DNA of 59,431 nucleotides from Bacteroidales bacterium (lineage in GTDB: Bacteria; Bacteroidota; Bacteroidia; Bacteroidales; P3). Where the stretch lies: assembly GCA_031260565.1 (NCBI GenBank), contig JAISLH010000019.1, positions 1-59,431 on the forward strand. Reading direction: 5' to 3'. This document shows, in pieces, positions 25,991 to 34,397 of this stretch (the first letter of the stretch is position 1; the number at the start of each line of letters is the position of its first letter). The notes under the pieces were generated by a model, which ran no database searches, was not told where the DNA came from, and saw nothing but the letters and a program-made list of their open reading frames with translations. Position numbers and translations under genes: made by a program.

Positions 25991-27280
25991 ATGATAAAAA
26001 AGATATTAATTTTGCTTTTCACTTTTTGTCTTGTTTATCCTGTTGTCTTTAGATTTTTACCCAATGTAGCTTTTCGTACTATTTACGGGATTATAGGTAC
26101 GTTGATATTGGTTTTTTCAAAAAAGCAGCAACTTGTCATTGGCAACAATGTGCTAAAAGTAGTGTATGCTTTGTTGGCTGTGTTGATTTTTGCTATCGTT
26201 TCCAATATTGTGAATGGCACAACAGAATCTCAATTCATATATTTGATATATTCTTTTATTTTGGTTTTCCTTGCTGCCTACGTTGTAACAAGGATGATAA
26301 AAAGTGTCCATAAGAGAGTAGATTTTGATTTGATTTCCACTTATATAATTGCTGCTGCTACTTTGCAGTGTTTGTTATCGGCACTAATGGTTTTGATTCC
26401 GTCTTTCGGTACTTTTATGCTGGAAACATTGACTAAGCCAGAGTCTGCTGGCTCTGTGGCAGCGGGAAAAAGTTTTAGATTGTTAGGTGTTGGCGCTCAG
26501 TTTGTAACACTTGGTATTATAAATAGTTTTGCTCTATTGATGATAGTTGATAAATTAAAGGACAAGCATAGTATCAAAACTACACTACTACTATTTTTGC
26601 TTTTTATTTTTATTACGATCATAGGTTCAATGATGTCCCGTACAACAATACTCGGTGTTGCCATAGGACTTGTACTGATGTTTGTTTTTAATAGATTTCA
26701 GATACAAAGATATATTAAACCAATAATCTTTGGTGCTTTTTTTGTGGCACTATTATATTTTGTTGCTTTGCCAGCTTCAACAAAAGCAAAATTTGATAAC
26801 TACTTTGAATTTGGCTTTGAGATGTTTTACACCTACGACAAGGGAGGAGAACTGACAACTACTTCCACAGACGAGTTGCGGGAAATGCTACTCATACAAC
26901 CAGATAATTGGAAGACTTGGCTGATTGGTGATGGCTATTTTGATGACCCATTTAGACCCTTTTTCTATTATAAGGATACAGATGTTGGTTATTTTCGTCT
27001 TATTTTTTACTTTGGCATCTTTGGTTGTATAATATATACTTACTATCAATATCAAATAATTTGGCAGGCTAACTTGCGAACAAACCGTAAGCATCAGGTA
27101 TTTTTTATCTTTTGCTTTATTTTGTTTTTAATTTTGAGTATAAAAGTGTTTGTAGAAGTTATATCAGTGTTTATGATGTTCTTATTTTCGGAAGATGAAA
27201 TAGAGAGCAACGATTGTATGCAAGACACTGGAAGTACGCAACGCCACCGACTAATAAAAAAGAACTATGCCACAAGTTGA
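25991..27280 (+). CDS. Wzy-like O-antigen polymerase/ligase membrane protein, copy 2
   Basis: 429 residues, paralogous to the product of 22999 along the full length: shared blocks include MIKSVHKRVDFDLIS, YIIAAATLQCLL, GSMMxRTTI, TDELxxMLLIQPDN and ETDVGYFRLIFYFGIFG-like near the C-terminus (here KDTDVGYFRL). The extra C-terminal tail (DEIESNDCMQDTGSTQ) is hydrophilic. The overlap of 14 nt with the next gene shows coupling. Two near-copies of a polymerase in one locus suggest segment duplication or recombination between related loci. Confidence 0.7.
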   Translation: MIKKILILLFTFCLVYPVVFRFLPNVAFRTIYGIIGTLILVFSKKQQLVIGNNVLKVVYALLAVLIFAIVSNIVNGTTESQFIYLIYSFILVFLAAYVVTRMIKSVHKRVDFDLISTYIIAAATLQCLLSALMVLIPSFGTFMLETLTKPESAGSVAAGKSFRLLGVGAQFVTLGIINSFALLMIVDKLKDKHSIKTTLLLFLLFIFITIIGSMMSRTTILGVAIGLVLMFVFNRFQIQRYIKPIIFGAFFVALLYFVALPASTKAKFDNYFEFGFEMFYTYDKGGELTTTSTDELREMLLIQPDNWKTWLIGDGYFDDPFRPFFYYKDTDVGYFRLIFYFGIFGCIIYTYYQYQIIWQANLRTNRKHQVFFIFCFILFLILSIKVFVEVISVFMMFLFSEDEIESNDCMQDTGSTQRHRLIKKNYATS

Positions 27281-28178
27281 TATTCTATTAGCTTCGTATA
27301 ATGGAGAAAAATACATTCAAACACAGATTGCTTCTATCGTTACGCAATCGTTTCAGGATTGGAATTTGATAATCCACGATGACGGAAGTAGTGATAAAAC
27401 GCTTGATATTATTCGCAAATGGCAACAAATAGATAATAGGATAAAGTTGGTAGAAGATGGTATCGTATTTCATAATTCTCCTGCTAATTTTATGCACTTG
27501 TTAAGGTTTGCCGAAGGTGATTTTATTATGTTTTGCGACCAAGATGATTTGTGGTTGGACAATAAGATTGAATTGATGTTTAATGCTATTGCACAAAAAG
27601 ATAATACCAAGCCGCAGGTTGTATATGCCAACGCCTATATCTGGAATAATAATAGTATTTCGTCAGACACAATACCTTTTTGGAAGCCGAAGCAGGTAAA
27701 AGATACACTTTTTCTTAACGGAGGTATTCACGGCTGTATTTCTCTCTTTAACCGCAAGGTTTTGGAACTAATGAAGCAGCAAAAAGGACAACAGGCAATG
27801 CACGACCATATCCTTTTGCTTATTGCTCTTTGTTTTGGAGAGGTTACCTATATGAATGAAAGTCTTGTTCTTTTCCGCCGCCATAACACTGCTGTAACAA
27901 ATGGCACAGAGGTAAAGAAAACTGCTGTTGGCAACCTGACGAACAAAGAAAACTTGCCTGTTATAGATAGAAAACACTATGATGCCGTTGCATTATTGTA
28001 TCAAAACAACAAAGATTTATTAACCACAAAGCAGAAAGAACTGATTAACGCTTATCTTTCTATGCCTAATAAGACTCTGTTAAAGCGTTATGCTATGATA
28101 TTGAAGCATGGCTTTACGCTGGGTGGTTCATTACTGCAGCTTTTAGTTAAAATGACAGTGAGAAAACTGATAAATTAG
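27267..28178 (+). CDS. Glycosyltransferase family 2, rhamnosyltransferase-like
   Basis: 303 residues. VDILLASYNGEKYIQTQIASI, IIHDDGSSDKTLDI and FCDQDDLWLDNKIEL are the classical blocks of the GT2 branch that includes RgpF/WbbL-like rhamnosyltransferases; HGCISLFNRKVLEL follows. Specificity for rhamnose is plausible, given the predicted dTDP-deoxyhexose chemistry in the locus, but unproven. Overlaps the previous gene by 14 nt and precedes the next by 2 nt. Confidence 0.85.
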   Translation: MPQVDILLASYNGEKYIQTQIASIVTQSFQDWNLIIHDDGSSDKTLDIIRKWQQIDNRIKLVEDGIVFHNSPANFMHLLRFAEGDFIMFCDQDDLWLDNKIELMFNAIAQKDNTKPQVVYANAYIWNNNSISSDTIPFWKPKQVKDTLFLNGGIHGCISLFNRKVLELMKQQKGQQAMHDHILLLIALCFGEVTYMNESLVLFRRHNTAVTNGTEVKKTAVGNLTNKENLPVIDRKHYDAVALLYQNNKDLLTTKQKELINAYLSMPNKTLLKRYAMILKHGFTLGGSLLQLLVKMTVRKLIN

Positions 28179-28180
28179 TT

Positions 28181-29308
28181 ATGGATAAAAAAATAATAGT
28201 CATATCTGCTGTTAATTTTGGCAATAAGACGGGCGGTGCAGTTTCCATCCTGAACCAATGCCTCCAATATATAGTTGATAGCCGTCTGTGTGAGCAATAC
28301 AGAGTTATAACTATACTTCACACAAAGAAAGCGTGTCCCTTCCCAGAGATAGAGTGCATTGAATACCCCAAAGCGTTAAGCAGCTGGTTTATCCGAATGT
28401 ACTACGAATACATTTATTTCAAAAGGCTATCCAAAATATGGAAACCTTACTTGTGGTTATCTTTACACGATATGACTCCTAACGTTGTGGCACGTAAAAG
28501 GGCTGTTTATATGCACAACACGTCTGTCTTTTATAAGTGGCGGTGGAGAGATTGGTCGTTGGATTACAAGATGTCTATCTTCTCTATGTTTTACAAATAT
28601 ATATATAGAACAAACGCAAAGAAAAACAACTACCTCATCGTTCAACAGAACTGGACACGAGACGCATTTTCCAAGATGCTTAACGTAGATAGAAAGAAGA
28701 TAATCGTTGCTTACCCATTTGAAGAGAAAAGTATATCAACGCTAACTAAAGAAGGTAAAGTACAAAGCAACGACAACAATACACAATTCTTTTATCCCTC
28801 CGTGCCGCGAATATTTAAGAATTTTGAGGTGATATGTGAGGCGGTGAAGATTATAAACAGCTACGGCATTACCAACTTTATGGTTAATCTAACTCTAAAC
28901 GACACAATAGGGGACAAATATTCATCTTACATCTACAATAAGTACAAATCGGTAAGCAATATTAACTTTCTCGGACTTATAACCAAAGACGCCGTAAGCA
29001 ATCAGTACTCCCAATGTGACTGCCTTATCTTCCCCTCAAAGTGCGAGACATGGGGCTTACCTGTATCGGAGTTCATCCAATACAAAAAGCCTATGCTCTT
29101 AGCCGATTTGCCATACGCACACGAGAGCAGTATAGGTAGCCAACTTACAGCGTTCTTTGACCAAAGTAATCCGAAAGATTTGGCTCATAAAATGATGAAA
29201 ATAATAAACAAAGACTACTCATTGCTGCACCCAATTAACGAAATACAGATTGACTCTCCCTTCACCAAATCGTGGGAGAACCTGTTTAATATCCTGCTCA
29301 ATGAATAA
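28181..29308 (+). CDS. Glycosyltransferase family 4
   Basis: 375 residues, GT-B type. NFGNKTGGAVSILNQCL corresponds to the glycine-rich N-terminal loop; IVQQNWTRDAF, IFPSKCETWGLPVSEFIQ and PMLLADLPYAHE follow at the donor site. The family is common in Bacteroides O-antigen loci. The DNA is richer in C at third positions than the 5-10 kb genes. Confidence 0.83.
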   Translation: MDKKIIVISAVNFGNKTGGAVSILNQCLQYIVDSRLCEQYRVITILHTKKACPFPEIECIEYPKALSSWFIRMYYEYIYFKRLSKIWKPYLWLSLHDMTPNVVARKRAVYMHNTSVFYKWRWRDWSLDYKMSIFSMFYKYIYRTNAKKNNYLIVQQNWTRDAFSKMLNVDRKKIIVAYPFEEKSISTLTKEGKVQSNDNNTQFFYPSVPRIFKNFEVICEAVKIINSYGITNFMVNLTLNDTIGDKYSSYIYNKYKSVSNINFLGLITKDAVSNQYSQCDCLIFPSKCETWGLPVSEFIQYKKPMLLADLPYAHESSIGSQLTAFFDQSNPKDLAHKMMKIINKDYSLLHPINEIQIDSPFTKSWENLFNILLNE

Positions 29309-29912
29309 CCAATTAAAAAACTATTACACCAACACCTACAAACTTAAACTTGCGTTGTGGCTACTTAGAACCAAGATGTTTTACCCTAAGGCAAGGCTGA
29401 TAAAATTCCCATTTGACATCCGTTCAAAGCGTTTTATATCACTGGGAGATAACATCAGCATAGGTGCAGGTTGCCGCCTTGAAGCTTTCTCTAAAGACGG
29501 CTCAAAGACAATGCACTTTGGCAAAAACATACAGATAAACGACTACGTACATATTACTTCTATGTTGAATGTATCTATCGGCGACAATGTTTTAATGGCT
29601 GGCAAGATATATATATCTGACTGCACACACGGCGACTATGCCAACAACAGCCACACTCATACACCCGCCTCAACGATACCTGCACAGCGTCCATATTCAG
29701 TTGCTCCCGTATTGATTGGCGATAATGTTTGGATAGGGGAGGGGGTATGTATTTTGCCGGGAACTACAATTGGTTCAGGGTGTATTATCGGTGCTAACGC
29801 TGTAGTTAAAGGCAGTTTCGGCGACAATCTGATTATAGTTGGCGTACCTGCTCGGGCTGTAAAAAGATATTCCTGCGACTCAAAACGATGGGAAATCATA
29901 CCAAAAGCATAG
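29301..29912 (+). CDS. Hexapeptide-repeat O-acetyltransferase (WcaF/NodL-like)
   Basis: I choose the ATG at 29301, which overlaps the GT stop by 8 nt; an upstream in-frame ATG at 29250 lies within the previous gene. The 203 residues show repeated [LIV]-G-x4 hexapeptides, IYISDCTHGDY containing the catalytic-type histidine, PVLIGDNVWIGEGVCILPGTTIG and NAVVKGSFGDNLIIVGVPARAVKRY. A left-handed beta-helix acetyltransferase acting on a sugar of this glycan is the likely role. Confidence 0.85.
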   Translation: MNNQLKNYYTNTYKLKLALWLLRTKMFYPKARLIKFPFDIRSKRFISLGDNISIGAGCRLEAFSKDGSKTMHFGKNIQINDYVHITSMLNVSIGDNVLMAGKIYISDCTHGDYANNSHTHTPASTIPAQRPYSVAPVLIGDNVWIGEGVCILPGTTIGSGCIIGANAVVKGSFGDNLIIVGVPARAVKRYSCDSKRWEIIPKA

Positions 29913-29923
29913 TTTTATGGACT

Positions 29924-30070
29924 GGAAAGTGTTCTTTCGGACTCGGAAAGTGTTCTTTCTAACTCGGAAAGTATTCTTTCCAACTCGGAAAGTGTTCTTT
30001 CTAACTCAGAAAGTATTCTTTCTAACTTGAAAAGTGTTCTTTCTAACTTAAAAAGTATTACGTTTAAAGC
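29924..30070. repeat. Intergenic 21-bp-period array D (GAAAGTGTTCTTTC core, 7 units)
   Basis: Units begin at 29924, 29945, 29966, 29987, 30008, 30029 and 30050, each 21 bp. The core GAAAGTGTTCTTTC or GAAAGTATTCTTTC is an inverted repeat (GAAAG/CTTTC); the linker is TAACTCG, drifting to TAACTTA at the right end. The minus strand reads as a false ELERTLS peptide repeat. The array runs to within 20 bp of the SDR start at 30090, and its plus-strand frame stays open into that gene. Confidence 0.93.
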
Positions 30071-30089
30071 AAAAAAACTTGAATATAAT

Positions 30090-31223
30090 ATGAAAAACGT
30101 TCTTATCACAGGAGGGGCAGGTTTTATCGGCTCAAATTTAGCTCTCAAATTATTGGACAGAGGCTATAATGTTACGGTGTTAGATAATTTAAGCCCGCAG
30201 ATACACGGCGATAACCCGGAGTTATCTCCCCTGTATTTGTCGGTAAAGAACGCCGTGAGGTTTATATATGGCTCGGTAACGGACAGAGATACGTTTGAAG
30301 CGGCGATAGATAAGCAGGATTTGATTGTACATCTTGCCGCCCAAACGGGAACTGGACAGAGTATGTACGATATTAAACGCTATACGGATGTAAATATCGG
30401 CGGCACGGCTTTAATGCTTGACATCTTGACCAACAATAAGCATAACGTAAAGCGGGTTGTTGTTGCTTCGTCCCGTGCTATTTATGGGGAAGGGAAATAT
30501 CATTGCGAACACTGCGGAGATGTTTATCCCTTGGAGAGAGTTGAAAGTGATATGAGCAGAGGTGATTTTGAGTGCAAATGTCCTGTCTGCAAGTCGCCTG
30601 TAACCCTTGTCGCCACAACGGAAGAGAGTATCATCCATCCTACATCTGTTTATGGTATAACCAAACATAATCAGGAGTCAATAGTACTTACTGTCTGTCG
30701 GGCTATAGGTATAGACGGGGTAGCAATGCGTTACCAGAACGTCTATGGACCTGGGCAGTCATTGTCCAACCCTTACACCGGCATATTGTCAATCTTCTCC
30801 ACGCAGATACTAAATAACAACAACATCAATATATTTGAAGATGGACGGGAGACACGGGACTTTGTCTTCATAAGTGATGTAGTTGATGCGACCATACTTG
30901 CTCTTGAAGCTCAGGGGGCTGTAGGCAATGCGTTTAACATTGGTACGGGGGTGGCAACAGATGTGGTTGAGGTGGCGAAACAATTACTAAGTAGCTATGG
31001 CTCTCAATCTACCTTCGCCGTAAGTGGTAACTACCGATTAGGAGATATACGCCACAACTATGCAGATATATCTTTGGCGGGAAGACTTCTTGGCTATGTT
31101 CCCAAAGTTAGTTTTGAGCAGGGGATAGATAAATTTACATCGTGGGTAAAGCAACAGGCGGTCTGCGAAGATAAATACAGCACCTCCATAGATGAACTCA
31201 AGGCAAAAGGATTATACAAATAA
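30090..31223 (+). CDS. Zinc-ribbon extended SDR, dTDP-L-rhamnose 4-epimerase-like
   Basis: I choose ATG 30090 because it gives KNVLITGGAGFIGSNL at once; an in-frame ATG at 30027 would add 21 residues encoded by array D. The 377 residues include GGAGFIGS (8-15), SSRAIYGEG (127-135) and Y188xxxK192. Between them is a cysteine-rich insert: C139xxC142 and C164xxC167 (with C162), a zinc-ribbon layout. SDRs with this insert are annotated as dTDP-L-rhamnose 4-epimerases making dTDP-6-deoxy-L-talose (WbiB-like). The substrate is inferred by that resemblance. Confidence 0.75.
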   Translation: MKNVLITGGAGFIGSNLALKLLDRGYNVTVLDNLSPQIHGDNPELSPLYLSVKNAVRFIYGSVTDRDTFEAAIDKQDLIVHLAAQTGTGQSMYDIKRYTDVNIGGTALMLDILTNNKHNVKRVVVASSRAIYGEGKYHCEHCGDVYPLERVESDMSRGDFECKCPVCKSPVTLVATTEESIIHPTSVYGITKHNQESIVLTVCRAIGIDGVAMRYQNVYGPGQSLSNPYTGILSIFSTQILNNNNINIFEDGRETRDFVFISDVVDATILALEAQGAVGNAFNIGTGVATDVVEVAKQLLSSYGSQSTFAVSGNYRLGDIRHNYADISLAGRLLGYVPKVSFEQGIDKFTSWVKQQAVCEDKYSTSIDELKAKGLYK

Positions 31224-31237
31224 TTAGAGATAGAAAA

Positions 31238-32227
31238 ATGAACCTTACCAATAAACGAATATTACTCTTCGCCCCTTCATTCTTTGGTTACGAAAAAAGT
31301 ATCCAAAGTAGATTGAAAGAGATGGGAGCTGCGGTAGATTTCTTTGATGAAAGACCGAGCAATAACTTACTTGTAAAGCTCTTGATACGTTTCAAACGCA
31401 GGTCTGTAGAGTTTATAATCAACAGATATTATCACAAAGTGCTTACTGTCATCCTTGATGAGAGGTATGATTATGTTATTGTCATCAATATTGAAGCTAT
31501 GCCGTACGACTTCCTTACCAAATTAAGGGCAATTAACATCAAAGCGAAGTTCATTCTTTATATGTGGGACAGCATTGCTTATAAGCCGAAGATCCCACAA
31601 TATGTAACGATATTTGACTCTGTCTTCTCTTTTGATAAAGATGACTGCAAGATGTATAGCAATATGAAGTTTAGACCTCTATTCTTTCTAAATGAATATG
31701 CCGACATTGCAGACAAAAGAGATTATACTTATGATGTATCATTTGTCGGCACAGCTCACACCGACCGCTTTTCAATCATACAAAAACTGCTTGCAATGCT
31801 AACGGCGAGAGGTATGTCTGTCTATACTTACTTCTATATGCAGAATAGAAGAGTCTATTTGCTATACAAATTCACTAACCCCAAGTTCAAAGAATCTAAG
31901 ATGAAAAACTTTCATTACAGGGCTTTATCCCACGAAACTATCTTAGAAATTATTGCAAGCTCCCGTATAGTTATAGACATACAAGGACCTAATCAGAAAG
32001 GACTAACCATTCGTACGATAGAAATGCTGGGTGCGAAGCGGAAATTGATTACTACAAACCAGCAGATAAAGGAGTATGATTTCTATAATCCAAGCAACAT
32101 CTTGGTTATAGATAGGGAGAACCCTCAAATACCTCAGGACTTTTTGGACACAGACTACACCCCAATAGATAAAAACATCTACAATAAGTATTCAATAGAT
32201 ACGTGGATAGAAGAAATAACACAATGA
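31238..32227 (+). CDS. CgeB/Eps11J-like putative glycosyltransferase
   Basis: 329 residues. KRILLFAPSFFGYEKSIQSRLKEMGAAVDFFDERP starts the protein, then ILYMWDSIAYKP, VSFVGTAHTDRFSII and KGLTIRTIEMLGAKRKLITTN. These match a Bacteroidetes family annotated as LPS biosynthesis proteins with GT-B features (CgeB-like). It is 14 nt after the SDR gene, in the same operon. Not assigned to a specific linkage. Confidence 0.7.
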   Translation: MNLTNKRILLFAPSFFGYEKSIQSRLKEMGAAVDFFDERPSNNLLVKLLIRFKRRSVEFIINRYYHKVLTVILDERYDYVIVINIEAMPYDFLTKLRAINIKAKFILYMWDSIAYKPKIPQYVTIFDSVFSFDKDDCKMYSNMKFRPLFFLNEYADIADKRDYTYDVSFVGTAHTDRFSIIQKLLAMLTARGMSVYTYFYMQNRRVYLLYKFTNPKFKESKMKNFHYRALSHETILEIIASSRIVIDIQGPNQKGLTIRTIEMLGAKRKLITTNQQIKEYDFYNPSNILVIDRENPQIPQDFLDTDYTPIDKNIYNKYSIDTWIEEITQ

Positions 32228-32279
32228 GCATAAACGAGGTGGAAATTATTTACCGCAAATTAAATATAATATAATTACA

Positions 32280-33041
32280 ATGTCTAATACAAATTTGAAT
32301 GTAGAAACGCTTGCACACACTAAAATTTGTGCTATCTATATTGAGAGTAAAGATGGCATCAATATTTTAAGTACAGATACCTTAATGAAATTAGATAAAA
32401 TCATTGACGACATTAATCGTGATGAGAATATAAACGTTGTAATTTTTACAGGTGTTGGTAGATCCTTCTTTGCAGGTGCTGATATTAAAGAGATGATAAG
32501 TTATACAGAGCAAGATGCCTTGAATTTTTCTTTATTGGGGTCGGCTGTGCTAAACAAAATAGAGCAATCAAGCAAAATAATGATTGCCGCTGTCAACGGA
32601 TATGCTTTAGGTGGAGGCTGTGAGTTTGCTATGGCTTGTGATATAAGAATTGCGTCCAATAAAGCTAAATTTGGTCATCCAGAAGTAAATCTTGGGATAA
32701 TTCCGGGCTTTTCAGGTACTCAAAGATTACCTAAGTTAGTAGGAATAGGGAGAGCTAAAGAGTTAATATTAACAGGAAGAATTATTGATGCGGAGGAAGC
32801 TCTAAACATAGGACTGATAACCCAAGTAGTTGATGAAAAAGCATTGATGAGTACAGCGTTTTCTCTATCATCTACTATTGACGCAAAGTCTTCTATTGCT
32901 TGTAAAAATGCGAAGTTTGCAATAGATAGAGGCATTGGTGTTGATATTGGTGCCGGTATAGCTATTGAAAGTAGGCTATTTCAAAATTGTTTTGCCGAAG
33001 AAGACTGCAAGAAGCGGTTTGCTTCATTTTTAGAAAAGTAG
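32280..33041 (+). CDS. Enoyl-CoA hydratase/isomerase (crotonase) family protein in the glycan locus
   Basis: 253 residues, the usual crotonase length. Oxyanion-hole segments SFFAGADI (62-69) and NGYALGGGCE (106-115); the two catalytic glutamates of hydratases are both present, E115 in GGGCE and E135 in GHPEV, 20 residues apart as in rat crotonase. FSGTQRLPKLVG follows. In a polysaccharide operon it probably supplies or edits a hydroxyacyl group (for example 3-hydroxybutyryl) used by the acyltransferases, possibly the GNAT that follows 6 nt later. That use is inferred. Confidence 0.88.
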   Translation: MSNTNLNVETLAHTKICAIYIESKDGINILSTDTLMKLDKIIDDINRDENINVVIFTGVGRSFFAGADIKEMISYTEQDALNFSLLGSAVLNKIEQSSKIMIAAVNGYALGGGCEFAMACDIRIASNKAKFGHPEVNLGIIPGFSGTQRLPKLVGIGRAKELILTGRIIDAEEALNIGLITQVVDEKALMSTAFSLSSTIDAKSSIACKNAKFAIDRGIGVDIGAGIAIESRLFQNCFAEEDCKKRFASFLEK

Positions 33042-33047
33042 AGAGTA

Positions 33048-33875
33048 ATGAAAGACTATACAATAGAAAAAGTAGATGTTGATGACAATTCTTTAATGTT
33101 AGTATGTGGTTTATTGCAAACAGCATTCTCTAAATCAATAAAATTTTCCTTTGAGTATATACAATGGCAGTATCGGCAAAACCCAATAGGCAAAATTGTT
33201 GGATATAATGCCTTTGCAAGAGATGGTGTTTTAGCCGCCCACTATGTGGCAATGCCCATTGTAATGACATTATTTGGCGAACGTAAAAAAGGTTTATTGT
33301 CCCTAAACACAGCTACACATCCTGACCATAGAGGGAAAAAGTTGTTCTCCATACTTGCAGATAGAACCTACCGTGAGGCTGTTGAGAACAATTTTGACTT
33401 CGTGATAGGAGTAGCCAACGCAAACAGCACACATGGCTTCTTGCACAACCTTGGTTTTTATCTCATCGCCCCACTAAACCTTAGATTTGGTTTGGGCAAC
33501 AACATCTTTACCAAGCAGGCAGAGAGTTTTAACTGCTACCGAACGTGGGACGAAGAGACATTAAACTGGCGATTACAAAGCCCCAAAAACAAATATTCTT
33601 GCCGCAAAAACATATTTTCAAGCCCCATTTCGTTCTTTATGAAGACACTTTCCTGCGTTGAAATCCCCCTTAAACTGCCAAAAACCAGCAGAATGTTGCC
33701 GCTAAATCTCTATGTTGGCTTGGGAGCAGACCTGCAAAAAGGCACATACTTCCGAGTTCCTTCGTTTATAAAGCACTCTCCTTTTAACTTGATCTTTAAA
33801 GATTTGACGGGGAAGCTACCTGTTATCAAAAAAGAAGATATGTTTTTCCAACTCATAGACTTTGATGTCATTTAA
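33048..33875 (+). CDS. GNAT-family acyltransferase
   Basis: 275 residues. The N-terminal half has the GNAT fold with SLNTATHPDHRGKKLFSILADRTY, the acyl-CoA-binding (R/Q)xxGx(G/A)-like loop as HRGKKL, then VIGVANANSTHGFLHNLGFY. Related proteins are GNATs attached to surface-glycan loci. Together with the preceding crotonase it may transfer a short acyl group to an amino sugar such as Qui4N. Last gene of the locus; a strong terminator follows. Confidence 0.8.
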   Translation: MKDYTIEKVDVDDNSLMLVCGLLQTAFSKSIKFSFEYIQWQYRQNPIGKIVGYNAFARDGVLAAHYVAMPIVMTLFGERKKGLLSLNTATHPDHRGKKLFSILADRTYREAVENNFDFVIGVANANSTHGFLHNLGFYLIAPLNLRFGLGNNIFTKQAESFNCYRTWDEETLNWRLQSPKNKYSCRKNIFSSPISFFMKTLSCVEIPLKLPKTSRMLPLNLYVGLGADLQKGTYFRVPSFIKHSPFNLIFKDLTGKLPVIKKEDMFFQLIDFDVI

Positions 33876-33907
33876 TTAGTGCCACCCATCGGTGATATGC
33901 CGCTAAG

Positions 33908-33943
33908 AAAAAGAGAGAATGAGCAAAGTTCTCTCTTTTTTTT
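33908..33943 (+). terminator. Terminator of the polysaccharide operon
   Basis: Stem AAGAGAGAA (33911-33919), 9-nt loop, TTCTCTCTT (33929-33937), followed by a run of T to 33943. It lies 35 nt after the GNAT stop and marks the end of the long plus-strand locus. Confidence 0.85.
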
Positions 33944-34044
33944 ATGCTTTTCAAAACATCAACTTGGCGACAAATCATTAAAAAAGTCCCTGAAAATTAC
34001 AGGAAAATCGGACATAAAAACAACAACTCGGCAGCTTCAAAAAA

Positions 34045-34200
34045 CTAAGTCCAGACTTGTCTAAAAAAAAGTCCCACTTTTTGGGTAAAAAAGTCGGACT
34101 TTTTTGGGCAAAAAGTGGGACTTTTTTACCCAAAAAGTGGGACTTTTTTTTCAACAAGTCGGCACTTTTGATTATCAAGTACTTACAAAGTGGTAATTTT
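34045..34200. repeat. Intergenic array E, 22-bp period (AAAAAGTGGGACTTTTT core)
   Basis: GTC/GTG core starts at 34049, 34071, 34093, 34115 and 34137 (22 bp steps), then 34158 and 34179 (21 bp steps). Each central unit is an inverted repeat, AAAAAGT-ggg/cgg-ACTTTTT, with a 4-bp GGGT, GGGC or ACCC joint. Degenerate copies (GTCCCTG, TCGGAC) precede it from about 33986. It occupies the space between converging operons. Each unit ends in a T-run, so transcription from either side could be slowed here. Confidence 0.88.
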
Positions 34201-34215
34201 GGGGTATTTTCCACA

Positions 34216-34248
34216 TAAAAAAGGTACTTCCCGTTAGAAAAGTACCCC
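34216..34248 (-). terminator. Second (distal) terminator of the acetate-CoA ligase gene
   Basis: On the minus strand GGTACTT (34246-34240), loop containing CTAACGGG, AAGTACC (34229-34223), then TTTTTTATG. Same loop sequence as the terminator 130 bp upstream. Confidence 0.75.
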
Positions 34249-34345
34249 CATTTTTAACTTAATAAAAAATGTGAAAAAAATATTTTTAAGGCTGCAAAAT
34301 TACTACTTTTTCCGAGATTGACAAGTTTTAGTCGGATTTTTTGAT

Positions 34346-34380
34346 AAAAAAAAGGCACTTCCCGTTAAGAAAGTGCCTGC
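34346..34380 (-). terminator. First terminator of the acetate-CoA ligase gene
   Basis: On the minus strand AGGCACTT (34379-34372), a loop reading TCTTAACGGG, AAGTGCCT (34361-34354), then a long T-run. It lies 18 nt beyond the stop codon of the gene at 34398. Confidence 0.85.
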
Positions 34381-34397
34381 TTTTCAATTTATAGTTA

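Larger units (their letters stand above)
33876..34397. other. Gap between converging operons
   Basis: About 520 bp with no gene. It holds the plus-strand terminator (33908), array E with its decayed left edge, and two minus-strand terminators. AT-rich filler at 34250-34345 shows nothing I recognise. Confidence 0.7.

Noticed and set aside
29915-30148. Minus-strand frame with LERTLSE repeats over array D
   Set aside because: Same artefact of the 21-bp period, and it runs into the start of a real plus-strand gene.
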